A DNA stretch of 64,000 nt from Tetrapyrgos nigripes (GCA_013368315.1 JAACJM010000068.1:1-64000); one strand, 5' to 3'. Shown: positions 35,620-47,548, counted from the stretch's first letter. Notes: generated by a model from the letters alone, not told the origin. Numbers and translations: made by a program.

Positions 35620-35827
35620 TAGGCGCTACATCAAAGCAGCCATCAACACATGATAGAGGGATCACATGCCCTTATCATGACTTCTTCTTGTAGTAAGTAA
35701 GTCACATGTACACCTTAGAATAGTATAAAAGGGCTCGTAGTTTGCCCTACTAATAACAAGAATTTCCCTTAACTCTCATCGCTCTTAACCTCTAACAAAC
35801 TGCTTTAATAAGCACTTTACATCTCCA
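35620..35827 (+). repeat. Second copia-type LTR, partial
   Basis: Shares with 35182-35460 the CAGCCATCAAC block, a TATA box (AGTATAAAAGG at 35723), the CTCTCATCGCTCT block and the terminal CCA followed by GGTAAGTATG. The left border is uncertain. Either a tandem LTR or the remnant of a separate insertion. Confidence 0.45.
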
Positions 35828-35938
35828 GGTAAGTATGCAGTTGCCGCTACATATATAGAACATAGCCTGCTCAACATTATTGGCGAACATTGTGTAGGCT
35901 CAGGTACACCCACAATCTTTCGCATTGAGGCTCACTAA

Positions 35939-36335
35939 TGAAGCAGCAACTAATCAGTGTAGGGTGACCAGTCAATGGAGCTCACCAAATAGAACATTGA
36001 GGAGAAAGCTTGTAGAGCTCAGATGCGAATTGCTTGAATAGCAGATAGAACTGGATATTGTTCTGTAGTAAATATGATTTTACAAAGAGCTTATATACTA
36101 GATAAAGAGCATGTAATTACTAATATCTACATTGTCCATGGACATACCTAGAGACTAAGGGAATACTGCCATTGGCCATATTGCTATCTACAGATACATC
36201 ACCACATACTTAGAGATAAGAGTAATGTCTGGAGAATGTCCTGGAGGACTAGCCATACTTATAGCTATGTAGAAGTTTCATAATAACTCCATATAGAATC
36301 ATAGTTACTATACATTGAAGGTATATATTTCAACA
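35939..36335 (-). repeat. copia-2 3' LTR (397 bp)
   Basis: On the - strand the sequence reads TGTTGAAATATATACC... and ends ...GCTGCTTCA (TG...CA). It is preceded on the - strand by a polypurine tract (36336-36345, GAGGGGGAG). Its left 105 bp recur almost identically at 63897-64000. A TATA-like region is present near 36060-36110. Confidence 0.75.
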
Positions 36336-36504
36336 CTCCCCCTCACTTTAGATGCAGACTCAAGTGCAGCATTGTAAGCACACATCAAGGATTTAAAAGA
36401 TTCTTGAATGAACATATAAAACATAGAATGCGAGTAGTATCCATTCTTTTGAAAATCTTGACAGTTGTTTCCAACCCATAAAAGAATGATCTTTCATATT
36501 ATAT

Positions 36505-37778
36505 TTAAGAATCAAAATATAGTCCTGACTCATTTCGGAAATTAAGAAACTTAATGTGACCAAGATTCTTCATTAGAAGATCTGCACAATTTTTGTTTCC
36601 AGGAATAAATTAGAGTTGGATCTCTTCAGAAACCTGAATCAGTTCTTGTATATAATGGTAATGTATATCAATATGCTTCGATGTTGCTTCAGTGATAGGA
36701 TTTTGACTAACAAAGATCAAGCCTTGATTGTCACCAACAATAGGAACACGATCTAATTTAAAATTAATTTCTTTCAACAGTTTTAATCCATAGAGCCTGT
36801 TTAGCACATTCACAAAGTGCCATGTACTCAGCTTCAGTGGAGGACAATGCAACAGTTTTTTGTTTTCTACTTGACCAGCAAATTGAGCCCTGTGCAAGCT
36901 CAAATATAAAGCCAGTTTGTGAATGACAATTATCTCAATCTTGTGCCCAGTCACTATCACAAAAACCTATAAGACCACTTGAATTAGATCCATCATAGAT
37001 GAGTCTATAATGTCTTGTAGAAAGCAAGTATCTAATGATATACATAGCTTTCTTTAGATGATCTTGAGAGGGATTTGCTGAGTATGTCGATAATTTGATA
37101 ACAGCAAAAGCTATATCAGGTTGAGTACCAAGCATAAGATAAAGAACCGAACCAATCACTTGTTGGAACAAAGTTCTAACTTTGGTATCAACATCACCAT
37201 CGTGTGCTAAAGGAATGTAGGATTGTGGCATAGGTGTTGTTGTGTGCTTCATATTCTCAGCACCAAAACATTTGATGACTTTTTCTAAATAGTCTTCTTG
37301 ATCGAGAGTAAGAATTCTTTTCTTTTGATCACGTTCTATGTGCATGCCTAAAAAATTCCTTTGCATCTCTGAGATCATGAGATTCTCATTTAGCCATGAA
37401 TTGATTCATCAATCTGCTTAATAATCGCAAATCTGAACCTATCCATAATGCATCATCTACATATATAATAGCAATTATGGTTTTGCCATTCATAACATAA
37501 ATATATATGCCGGCATCTGAATGTAAACGCTTAAAGCCTAATGATTGCATATATTTTGTGCATTCAGTCCACCAGGCTAAGCTAGCTTGTTTCAGACCAT
37601 AAAGTGCCTTGCATAACCTCCAAACCTTGCTTCTGTCCTGATCAACAAAACCATCAGGCTGTGTCATATAAATTTCTTCGTCAAGAAGTCCATAGAGAAA
37701 AGCACTTTTGATGTCTAGTGCCTTAATCTCCCAATTTTCTATAGCAGCAATGGCTAGTAACAGTCTAACTGTTTTCAA
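36505..37778 (-). pseudogene. copia-2 reverse transcriptase and RNase H
   Basis: RT blocks: ALDIKSAFLYGLLDEEIYMTQ, GLKQASLAWW and catalytic IIYVDDALW (about 37440-37466). After a frame break near 37380 come NFLGMHIERDQKKRILTL, VLYLMLGTQPDIAFAV and GFCDSDWAQD (RNase H Asp). A further frame break near 36950 leads to PITEATSKHIDIHYHYIQEL and, past a stop, to the end NLGHIKFLNFRNESG with TAA at 36505-36507. The SSTEAEYM-type block is scrambled by a frameshift. Confidence 0.75.
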
Positions 37779-37897
37779 AGTGGACTACTGGACTGAATAC
37801 AATGTTATAATCCATTCCTTCTGTCTGGGAAAAACCCTTTGCAACAAGTTGTGCACATTTTGTTTTGTTTGATTTTATATTGAATACCCAATGACAT

Positions 37898-38910
37898 CTG
37901 ACTGGTTTACGACCTTTGGGAAGATCTACCAATTCAAAGACATCTCGTTTTTTTCAATTGATCAATCTCATACTGACAAGCTTTTGTTCCATTGCTTCTT
38001 AAGATCTTTTGGAGCATTTTGGAGATCTCTAGTAGACATCCAGTGCTGCACAAAAGTCTTATTATTCCAATAGTCAATCAGATCTTTTGTAACTCTATTG
38101 ACATCTTTAGGTTTTGGAGATAAAAGATGTTCTGGATATTTCAAAAGAGCTTTTGGATCTGGATCTCTATTGATATCATGGTGATATTGATATTGATCCG
38201 AAAAGGCAATAGGTGTATTGTGAATAAAAAGAGGTGTCGCAGAGGAAATACCTTGCTTTTCATTTACAAAAGCTTGCGATAAGAGATAATTTCGTAACCA
38301 TACTCCCCCTTCTTGTACATGTTGTTTTAAAACATCTTGTTCAAGAAACTCCACAATTTCTCCACTAGGTCCTGCTTCTGTTTCAGATTGATCTTCATTG
38401 TCAATTTCTTCTATTATTTGAGAAGTAGTTGAATCTGTTACAGTTTGTGAACAAATAGCACAAGATTTTAGAACGAGTCACTCTTGGAGTTACTTTCGTC
38501 CATCCACCACATGGTATATTCTCTGCTATGTTGCATGTTTGGATCTGTAATTCTCCAATTAGGTCTAGATTGACAATCTGAAGATCTAATTTGATCTGGA
38601 TTAGGTTATCCATTTTTAAATTTACCAGTAGTTAAATCAACATTTCATGGATTAACTGATTGAGGACCTTGTACAGGTACAGGATCACCAGGTACTTGAG
38701 CAGGTGGTTCTGGTGCAGGTGGTGGAGTAGGTTCACGAGATTGTATAGATTCTGTTTTGGAGTCATTTGGATCAGAAGGTTGGTGTGCACCAGGATCATG
38801 GTCTTCAGAACTGTCATCTGAATCATTTTCATCATCAAGCATTTGATGATCACCATTATTTTCATCAGGTGGTGGACCCTGATCATCAAAATGATCTCAA
38901 AACAGGTCAT
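37898..38910 (-). pseudogene. copia-2 Pol linker and RT N-terminus
   Basis: Acidic Asp/Ser-rich then Pro-rich linker (38645-38842, with PTPPPAPEPPAQVPGDP), then 37968-38354, where DVNRVTKDLIDYWNNKTF sits in place of the usual ITKGFSQ-region upstream block. Several frame breaks. The linker resembles the Glu/Pro-rich spacer of copia-1 only in composition. Confidence 0.5.
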
Positions 38911-39777
38911 CTAAATTGAGGGGTACTACAGGGTCAGGTGGGACATTATTTGTATCCTGTTTGTGCAAACTGCGCATAAGTTCAGAAGGTCGGACAGGTT
39001 TGGTGGATTTGTCACTTTCTTCTGTTTCAGTTGATAAGACTTGTGGAAACCATTTCTCTACAAAGAGTGCTTGTGGACTAACAAAGAGTGAATTGTTACG
39101 TCACATAAATAACCAGGCTTTAGAACCTTTTTCATAACCAACAAAGATCATTAATTCCGATTTTGGTGAGAGTTTATTTACTCTTTTCTTTTCAGCAATG
39201 AATACATATGCAGTGCATCCCCAAGAATGGAAATATGATACATCTGGTTTATTTAAGTACCACAATTCAAAAGGAGTTTTCCATTTGAGTCATTTTAATG
39301 GTGTGCAGTGGCAAGAGAAAATTCCCACCAAGAAGGTCCATTTGCATGATGACACATGGATTCTGACTTCTCATTGAGTGTTCTAATTATTCTCTCAGCA
39401 CGGCCATTCTGTTGATGTATGTATGAAGCTGATTTTTTGCCGTCTAATTCCTTTTTCAGCAAGAAAGTTGTCAAAATCTTTGTTTATGAATTCTGTTCCC
39501 AAATTTGACTGTAAAGTCTTCAATTTTTTGCCAGTAGACTGTTCTGCCTAGGCAAGATATATCTTGAAAGACTTAAAGACATCAGATTTCTTTACTAATA
39601 GAAAAGTAACAGGGAAAGAACTACAATCATCAAGAAAGATGACAAAATATTCATACTTGTGATAAGATATAGAAGGTTGTTGTTTGACATCTGTGTGCAC
39701 AAGTTTCTAATACTTCAGTGGCACGTTTTTCTGATAAAGGATAAGATTTCGATGGGGTTTTTGCCTAAGGCACAACC
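38911..39777 (-). pseudogene. copia-2 integrase core
   Basis: Fragmented frames on the - strand show HTDVKQQP (first Asp), KYEYFVIFLDDCSSFPVTFL, then LQSNLGTEFINKDFD (second Asp region, Asn-Leu instead of Ser-Asp), the TPFELWYLNKPDVSYF-type block and WGCTAYVFIAEKKRVNKL. At least three stops. This is the DDE integrase of Ty1/copia. Confidence 0.6.
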
Positions 39778-40818
39778 TCAGCATATACTACATGGTTTTG
39801 GTACTTTGAAAGGTTTTAGTCCTTTAGTATTTTTAACGATATGAGTTTCCACTTCCTTTCCAGCATGTCCATAGCAGTTATGCACGATATCATAATCAGT
39901 AAGAGTAGATGATAAATTTGCAGACTCAGGAATGATTATCTTTGATTTGAGCCAATGCAAATTGTCTTTCCGATGCATTGGTAATAATGTCATCAGAAGA
40001 CTTTTATCTACTTCCTTCCAAAACTCAGACTTGCCATCTCGTGAGATTTCAAAGTATCCTTCTCGAAGAATACATCCTCGAGACAACAAACAATGTGTGC
40101 AAGTTGGTTGAATAAACACTGGGTGTAGTTTTATAGTATGTCTGACATCTTCTTCATTGATGTGTTTGATGAAAACAGTTCCAACACCTTCAAGGAACAC
40201 TTCAGATCTTTTGTCTGCAATCTGAAGTGGAATCGGATCAGACAACTTATGGTAATAGGCAAAATCCATCAAATTATTTGTAATGTGAGTCGATGCACCC
40301 AAATCTGAAACCCAAAAGGTTGTTTCATCGGTGATCTTAGACTTACAAATACTATTCAAAGGATACTTTTCACACATTAAGCAATGTGCACAAGCAACAA
40401 AACTTTGTTCATAAATAAATACAGGCACATCAGATATATTATTTATACAATTGTCTATAGCTGCTAGGGCTGTATGAAATTCACAATAGTCCGACGACTT
40501 TGAGATCTGAGGCAATTGTATGAGTGCACTATTTTTATTAGAAGTGTGAAATACTTGCCAGAATGCCATAGTTTCATCACCATCAATATAGATTTCCACA
40601 TCTGATTCTGAACCAAGACTAATACCATCATTATCAGCTAGATATCCAGAGGATATGGAGACGTTGATAGCATTTGCCAGAGATGAAGGACCAGCTTCTT
40701 CTTCTAAAGGTGCATCATAGCGAGGTTTCTTCGAAGTGTTTCCAGATTCATCAGGTTCCTTTTTCATATTCTCGAGGATTGGATCTATGAACATGTGAGA
40801 CATTCTGTCTTGCCACAT
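39778..40818 (-). pseudogene. copia-2 protease and pre-integrase
   Basis: 346-codon open frame. The protease site reads WVSDLGASTHIT (about 40258-40293 on the - strand) where copia proteases have D(S/T)GAS, so the catalytic triplet is altered. It ends with a pre-integrase zinc motif (HNCYGHAGKE to CSIC, adjoining 39778). The first 130 residues are an acidic linker from Gag. Confidence 0.65.
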
Positions 40819-40911
40819 TTTGAATGCAATACTCAGAGGAATATAATTAAAAGAATGATCTGAAGATGTAGAATCTGATGATCCAGTAGAGGACGAACCT
40901 CAAACAGCTTT

Positions 40912-41112
40912 TCACTTCCTACTAGAAGACGACGATGACACTTTGGTATGGTGAACAGGTAGAGTGTGAATAAAGTTGGGATGTAGTGATATATCATGAA
41001 ATTGAGTGTTTAGAGTAACACCATTTGTGCGCATAACAGACTGAGCAGGAGTAGGCCAGTAAGCTTTCTCAATTAAGGAAGGAGGCTTTGAAGGAACCTG
41101 CTGATACGCCAT
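40912..41112 (-). pseudogene. Possible copia-2 Gag remnant
   Basis: 66 codons starting nine bases from an LTR border and ending in a Ser run (KVSSSSSSRK). The reading continues, past stops, towards the protease frame. No Gag motif is visible; assigned by position only. Confidence 0.3.
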
Positions 41113-41121
41113 ACAAATTCG

Positions 41122-43182
41122 TGGTTAATAACCCAAAACTAGCGCTAATACATGTCTAAGTTACTCTTAAATGGATAATAAGGACTAGAGTGAGTCCCGA
41201 ACTGCTAGTCAAAGTACTAGGAATTAGGTATATAACCTAAGGGATGTTAATGGTCAATACTTACGGATAAGAATAAGACTTGTTCAAAGTATTATAACAG
41301 ATACATCCTAGGGGATATAGCTATAGTAGCAGACCCACCTAACTACAAAGTCTACAAAGACTTAACAAACCTGCTAGTACGACTCAAGGGATAGAGAAGG
41401 AGGAGAAACACCCCTATTCACGGGTACGCGTTGGCATTACAAACCCAGATCGAAAGCTTAGACCGCTAGATCTGAAAGGACACGTCACCATCGGAGAATT
41501 TGGATATACGGGATTCTAACCCAGATATATACAAACTTGCGGTGCATATCTACAGATGATTAGGATGGCAAACTGGCACAATATTTATATCAATAGAAAG
41601 CTAGAAACCATAGCTTTCGGATGGTACAAAGGGGATGAACTAGCAGCAACAATACTAAGTGTCTAAAGTGTTGCGAAGTTCACTACAGCGATTCCTGTAA
41701 ATAATGGGAATCACGTTTTTTGTTCTGCGTCTACCCAAAAAGGAAGTTGGCCTCTGGGTGGCCTGTCCCCGTCATTATTGAGCAAGAATGACCTCTCTTT
41801 CTCTTCATATGACCACACCGATAGAGTATTTGAAGGTACTTAAGCGTAGTGATACGTCAGAATAACATTAGAATATGTATAGCTATTTTGAGCTCTGAGT
41901 CTATACTATAGAGCTTATTGACCTGTGTGAGTCTCAAAAACAGTTCCAGCCTGCCTCTCAGATACTCAGGGCTGCCTTCTTGAGGTCAAAGCTGATGTGC
42001 TGGTTGCCCCTGTAGACGGTAGAACACGACGAATTTGGCGTGAGGTCAACCACCTTCCTTATTGGGTAGACATGGAAAAAAAATGTGATTCCCATTATTT
42101 ACAGGAATTGCTGTAACGTAATAAGGTACAAAGTAGAGGGATTACTGATTCGGGCAGAAGTATTACCGAAAGCAGTACTTACCGAGATCACTATGGATTA
42201 GCGTCTGAGAAATGAGTACGGTACTATCCTTTACTGTACTACGCTAGTTCATAAGGCTTGAGCATTACTATTGAAGAGCTGGACTCGGATTAGCAGTGTA
42301 CAAGTTCAACTAGCAGAGTAAAGGGATAAGTATACGATCAAAGCGATAAGAGAACAAGACACAGGAACTAAGATACGAGAGTACCATAACCCAAAGGATT
42401 ATCGGTATTCCGCCGTGTAGTCATAGGTGGAGCTGTCTGAGTCAGGAAGGCTACGGCTGCCAGTACCAGAGAGTACCCTATGAGTAATGAGAGTGGAGCA
42501 AGGGACAGAGAAATCCCTACTACGAAAATTAGATAATATTCAAGTTTCCCGTATACCCTAATTAGAAGGTACCTACTATATCCAGTAGTTGCTATGCTCA
42601 TGGACTGGCAGTTAGAGTAGATTTCTTGTTTTCTTTGATATATTTTAGCGGACATTGAAAAGAAATGTAAAACTGTATAGTTGTAGTTACGAGTAGTATA
42701 AAAGGACGAGGTATTACGAGTAGCTACCCAAGCAACAGACTGTAGAGTATCAGGATTCTCCCTATTTAGCGGTAGAGACTGTGAAACACAGACAAGAGCT
42801 TCTAAAACAAACTTATCATACTCGCGTGGTGTTAAAACATACAGTGTTGATTAAATCAGTGTTGAATATATTTTGTTGGTTGTTTTGTGTTTATAACTTT
42901 GTGTCCTCGAGACTTGGAAACTGTGTCTAAGGCATTGGCACCTTCAAATAGAATTGAACTGGTTGAATTTATATATTGTGTGTTGCCTTCGTGCAATTGT
43001 GTGTTTTGTGGCAATAGCCTTTGTGTGTGCATTCGTGCCAACCTTACAAGAAATCCCCAAAAAGATCTCTAAACTGTGGACTAAACTGAAGAGTATTCTA
43101 CTTACTAGATACGCTCACAAAACAAATCGTATAGGTTTTTCTAGTTGTGTTCTGTGTGCTAAGAGCACCTGCTAGAGAAACA
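41122..43182 (+). repeat. LTR copy C (gypsy-type), facing the + strand
   Basis: 41165-41230 is the reverse complement of a block in the LTR at 25035-26575, and TATAAAAGGA at about 42698-42707 sits about 480 bp from the right end, as in copies A and B read on the - strand. Begins TGGTTAAT and ends AAACA. It contains the TIR element 41686-42113. No matching 5-bp duplication found; borders approximate. Confidence 0.5.
41686..42113. mobile_element. 428-bp TIR element flanked by TA
   Basis: The ends are CAGCGATTCCTGTAAATAAT and ATTATTTACAGGAATTGCTG, inverted repeats of about 30 bp continuing with GGGAATCAC / GTGATTCCC and a TCTACCCAA / TTGGGTAGA block. TA flanks both ends (41684-41685, 42114-42115). 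No coding capacity. Fits a non-autonomous Tc1/mariner-type element. Confidence 0.75.
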
Positions 43183-43187
43183 GCCTA

Positions 43188-43436
43188 TTACCACTCACAT
43201 TTTTTAAACTGCTGTGGAATCCATTTATGTTTCTTATTCATGATGTAACAACAATGATACTCTACCTCTTCCTTGATTTGGTTCTGAATGGGACGAATTT
43301 TTCCTTCCTGATCAAACTGTTGGTTTGTGATATCTTTGTCACCATCAAGATCCTTTTTTGCTTGAAGATAAGGTTCTGTATGAGTGCCATCAGAATTGTA
43401 TGTAAAATCCCAAATTTTGGCTAGCATATGGGTCAT
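43188..43436 (-). CDS. Unrecognised open frame between LTR C and the chromovirus
   Basis: 82 codons with protein-like composition (MLAKIWDFTYNSDG, KKDLDGDKDITN). The frame continues upstream past a stop to about 43530, at the chromovirus LTR border. It may be a piece of a gene or transposon split by that insertion. No family recognised. Confidence 0.3.
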   Translation of the reverse strand: MTHMLAKIWDFTYNSDGTHTEPYLQAKKDLDGDKDITNQQFDQEGKIRPIQNQIKEEVEYHCCYIMNKKHKWIPQQFKKCEW

Positions 43437-43537
43437 ATGATGATGAGCTTCTACTCAGAAAAAACTCTGATAATCAACTGTCTCCTGTGCAAGTTCATTG
43501 ATCATGAGTCTCTCATAATGAGTAAGAATGAAATAAA

Positions 43538-44397
43538 TGTCACAAAGAGGCGAGCGCTTACACGGCGGGGGTTAGTGCATATTTGTCTGCCATTCTTACA
43601 TTGGCGTAAATCTCGAGTATTTGTGGTGGGATTTGCTCTGGGAATCAGAATAGTATTTGCTGCAGATTTCAGGCTAAAAAAGCTGATGTATTTTTTTGGG
43701 TTTCTTTTCACCAAATATGTTGGTGATGTTGGCACAAAATAAATAGAAAAAACAAATCATATTTCAATTGGTGTGAAAAACTAGAACAAAAATGGTTAGC
43801 AGTTTTTTTTGGAGTTTTTCACACCTCTTGAAATACCACGCCTTTTACTATCAGGTTTTGTGCCAAGAATAGCACACATCTCTGGTGAAAAGATACTTGG
43901 AAAAATACTTCAGCTCTTTTTGCCTCAAATCCCTAACAAATACCATAGTGATTTACCAGGCAAAGATTTACGCCAATGTAAGAATGGTGGACAAATATGC
44001 ACTAACCCCCGCCGTGTTAGATAGCAATAACGAGAAGCTATGGGCTCGACTCGACTGACAGACAGCAATAAGTACTAGAACTGGTCCCAACGACAAAGAA
44101 TGTATTAAATACCTGACAGACAGCAATAAATACTAGAACTACAGTGCTCATCAGTAAAGGTGAAAGAAGTAGTGAAAGGGAGATACACACCTGGTCCCAA
44201 CAACAAAGAGGTCAAGATGGGGAACCAGGTGTCAGGACAGGGTTTATATATGTAACAGTAAAAAGGTGTAAAAGAAGCTGTATTGGAGAAATGAAAGGTC
44301 CGGTGCATAGCATGTGGAACAAGAGTCATATGGTGTAAAGGTCCGAGGATGCGAAGATAAGGAGAAATAAATAGTACCAAATATAGACTTCATGACA
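43538..44397 (-). repeat. Chromovirus 3' LTR, carrying a 456-bp insertion
   Basis: Without the insert it is about 401 bp, closely matching 52055-52491, which has an extra 33-bp run of AAGAAGCTGTA-type repeats. The pair differs by scattered substitutions, so the element is not newly inserted. Confidence 0.9.
43561..44016. mobile_element. 456-bp palindromic TIR element with TTA duplication
   Basis: The ends CACGGCGGGGGTTAGTGCAT and ATGCACTAACCCCCGCCGTG are exact inverted repeats; the match continues inward (ATTTGTC, CCATTCTTACAT, GGCGTAAATCT). TTA flanks both sides (43558-43560, 44017-44019). The other LTR of the same chromovirus has the uninterrupted site (CTTAGATAGCGATAACGAG near 52074). 3-bp duplication and CAC ends fit CACTA-like or Harbinger-like elements. 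No gene inside. Confidence 0.85.
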
Positions 44398-45330
44398 TTA
44401 CCCCCCTCCTACACTTCATTGTCCTCGATGAATCCTCAATCTTTGTTGCCTCTGAGTGTTTCTTGTGGAATGCAGTGATTTTCCGTTTCGCATTTTTGAG
44501 GTTTGGAGCTGGCTCCCATGAGTTGTGGCTGTCATCATACCCTTTCCAGTTGACAAGGTATTCCAGTCGCCTCCATCGTACCCTGCTGTCCAGAAGAGTG
44601 TCCACTTCATATTCAGGTGAGTCCTCCCCTTCGAGGTATACTGGCTCTGGCTCTTCAGGTAAGAGCCCATTCACCAGATTACCCTTGTAGGGGTAGAGTT
44701 TGTCGACATGGAATACTGGGTGTAAACGATTCAGGGATTCAGGAAGGTCTACCCGATAGTCCAAATCCCCAATTTTCTCTATGATTCCATATGGACCTAG
44801 CTGTCGGTCGCCCAACTTGTCACTTGAAAGTTTCAAGTCGATGTCTTCTGCACTCAGCCAGATGTAGTCTCCAACCTTGAACTGATGTCCCTTCTGCTTC
44901 CCTCTCTCATATCCTTCCTTCATGCACCATTTAGCTAGGTGGAATGCTGACCCTGCATCTCTTTGAACTTCCCTCAGGATGTTTAAGAGGTCTTCTACAT
45001 CTGGGATGCCCGTATGACGGCCTACTGGTATGTTCAAAAGAGGAAGGTAGCCATAGGTCACCTCGAAAGGTGCCATACTGTGCGCAGAGTGTGTCCAGGA
45101 GTTCAGAACAAATTCAGCCATAGGGAGGTGTTCCACCCAGTTGTCCTGCCTATAGTCTGTGTAGAGCCATAGGTATTTCTCTACTTCCTGGTTGGCTCAT
45201 TCTGTCTGTCCATTTGTCTGGGGTCGATAGTCTGAGGAAAGGCTTGACTTGATCCCCAGTCAGTCCAAGAGAGAACGCATCGCTTGGGCTGCAAACTGTG
45301 GGCCACAATCTGACACAAAACGCAGTGGGA
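44390..45330 (-). pseudogene. Chromovirus integrase C-terminus with chromodomain
   Basis: Begins beside the insertion with LRFVSDCGPQFAA (second catalytic Asp), a stop, then SDYRPQTNGQTE with TGA near 45200 and the catalytic Glu region. The long frame 45136-44390 covers the GPY/F-type block (LGPYGIIEKIGDLDYRVDLP, HPVFHVDKLYPY) and a chromodomain: VDTLLDSRVR, LEYLVNWKGYDDSHNSWEP. In chromoviruses this domain reads histone marks and guides integration. The aromatic cage residues Y, W and W/Y are present. Confidence 0.85.
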
Positions 45331-45913
45331 CACCACAAAAACTGACAGACCAAAATATTGAAAAACGGACCAATATACGGCAAAATATCAGCTGATTCTG
45401 AAACAGGATAATATTTCGTCGAGGTATTGTCGAAGTATTGATGATATCTTGGTCCGAATCACGGTGTTTTGCAAAACGGGGCGAGACTTTGCAATATTTC
45501 GGGTCGTTTTGCAAGGTATGACGGACGGGTCCAAACTTTGGCGACATATTGGCGAGGTTTTCAGTAGGTTTTGAAGAAACTTTGAGCCATTTTTAATACA
45601 TTGAAAAAGGATACATATATTGCTAATGTTTATAGATACTTACTTCGACTGATACAGCACGTGCCATATGAAACCAGTCTACTGCGACCACTTCCAGAGC
45701 GTCTTCGATCCCTAAGAGATGAATTAGCCATGGTACTAGTAAGTATTATGAAGAACTTAAACAGCAATGACAGGGTAACGTTACAAGCTTGAGTCTGAAG
45801 TATAATAAAGGTACTACTTAGATATTAGAATTGAGAAAAACGTGAGGGTTGGCGTGAAGTACTTCATCATTAGTATAGAGAAAAGAGAACAAGCTCCATG
45901 TCAAGAGGAACAT

Positions 45914-46537
45914 TTACAACCCATTGCACTGCGCTTCAGCCTCTCCAACTTCTCCTTCTCGGTTCAACCGCTCTCTCATCTCGTCACATGTCTCAGCTGA
46001 ATGAATCCTAGACCTCATACTCGACACAACCGTCCCACATTTTGAACATTTCAGCCTCACTTTAAAGTGACATCGCAGAATATGATTTCTAATACTCCCG
46101 TATTGCAGCCTAGTTCCACAACCGAGCCATGGACATGACACTACTAGTTGTGCTTGACAAAAGGTGCCACGATCCTTCTTATCCCTCACGGCAGGGACAG
46201 TCGCATGTGCATGGTGAATTCTCATGAAATGATCACTAAATTCTTGTCTGGATGAGATGTTAGTAGTGTCCCCAAATCAGATAGTGCCATCGTCCTTGGT
46301 CATGAGGCAATGGGTAGATGCGTTGGGTCCTTTGACCTCAGTGTGAGGTCGACGCTTTCTGGCGGGGTGCTTTTCCTTTTCAGAGGACTTGCTAGACTTG
46401 CTTGACTTGATTTTTGACTTTGACGACTTTGAACTCGACAACGATGGGGTCGAGAGGGGTCGTGAGAATGGATGGGTACAGGGTCTGAGGGGTGACGCGG
46501 TGACGTTGTAATTGAAACTCCGACCAAAACGCGTCAA
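45914..46537 (-). pseudogene. C2H2-like zinc-finger protein fragment with one stop
   Basis: Two frames in the same phase, 46537-46277 and 46276-45914, are separated only by TGA 46277-46279. The first part is Ser/Lys-rich (KSSKSKIKSSKSSKSSEKEK, then RKRRPHTEV), probably nuclear. The second has CPWLGCGTRLQYGSIRNHIL, then H-C-H spacing and CSKCGTVVSS...H...C, like the paired zinc fingers of Agaricomycete C2H2 proteins. Probably a host gene piece captured by the TIR element. Function unknown. Confidence 0.5.
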
Positions 46538-47546
46538 AACAGGGTGATGCGTCCCTTCACTTCTTGCATTGCACCCGTACCATCACCATCCCTCCTCCTC
46601 CTCCTCCTCTGTCTTCCCTTCTTACTCGTTAGAGACTGTCTCGGACTCGATTTCAGCTCCCGCCAAGGACTATCTTCGTCAAAGCGAGCTCTTGTTCCAG
46701 CTTCAAGCCCCTTTCTGTGGTCATACGGAACAGGCCGTTGACCTTCTTCAGACCCTTGGAACCGAAATTTTGGGAACGTTACTATTAGGATGAACAAGGT
46801 ACGCATTCTGCCCTCATCGGCTTCAACTCTTTGCTTATCTTGTCCAGAGTTGCATGTGCGCTCACCTCTCAAACAATAAGCATATATGCGCTTCTATGGT
46901 GAGTTTCCGGTTCTCCGAGTCCTTCTTCCTTCGTGTTACTAACAGCATTGCGTGTAATGGGCATTGATATCTGCCTGACCATAATCTGGTGAGCTTCCCT
47001 CCATCGTATTCCTTTTCTAATAGTGACGCTTAATGTTTGTTAGGCTTTGTCTTCTCTTCAATGCCGGCTTCCTCCCACATTTCCTCGAGTCCCTGCCTTT
47101 TTGGCCTTTCAGCGTCTTTTGGATCCCTCGTGCGTGATTTTCATCTCGTCTTCTACATAGATTACCACTCTGTACTCGTGTAGTTGTACATAGTCACTGA
47201 ATATATGTGTCTTATGATCAGCTTTGCCCTGAATGTAAGGTCCGCTATCGCAATGTATCCACTGGTTGATATCTTGTTCACTGTGGAATATCTTACTCAC
47301 TTTTCAATACTTTGCTCATCTTGTAATGTATTGCTTGTCTTGCAATACTTCGCTCATTTTGCAATGTTTCGTTCACTGCTCAATACTTTCCCTGTCCGCA
47401 TTATATTGCAAAACGGCCTCAATATATTGCCATTATCCGCTCAAATATTCTCCATCTCACTGATATTTTATGGCATTTTTTGAATAGACGAAATACTGAA
47501 AATCAGACGAGATCTCAGCAGATATTGGGGCATAGGTTTTTGTGGT
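46538..47546 (+). other. Non-coding right part of the 2.2-kb TIR element
   Basis: 46560-46930 is C/T-rich with CTCC runs and possible short exons (GTACGC and GTGAGT donors), perhaps the promoter and first exons of a second captured gene on the + strand. 47270-47480 holds the subterminal TTGCAATA repeats. Confidence 0.35.
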
Positions 47547-47548
47547 GG

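Larger units (their letters stand above)
36336..41112 (-). mobile_element. Ty1/copia element copia-2, degenerate
   Basis: On the - strand the order is a possible gag remnant, protease, pre-integrase/integrase, linker, RT and RNase H, then polypurine tract and LTR (35939-36335). Frame breaks and stops recur throughout. The 5' side is cut by an LTR of another family at 41122. It is similar in layout to copia-1 but clearly a different lineage. Confidence 0.8.
45331..47546. mobile_element. 2.2-kb TIR element in the chromovirus integrase
   Basis: The left end CACCACAAAAACTGACAG and the right end (read inward) ACCACAAAAACCTATG are inverted repeats; GGA flanks both sides (45328-45330, 47547-47549). 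Removing the insert restores the integrase frame HGLPLRFVSD. Subterminal regions on both sides are crowded with TTGCAATA(C/T)TT and TTGCAAAACG words in both orientations, as in CACTA-type elements. Inside lies a - strand zinc-finger-like reading frame (45914-46537); no transposase is seen. Confidence 0.75.
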
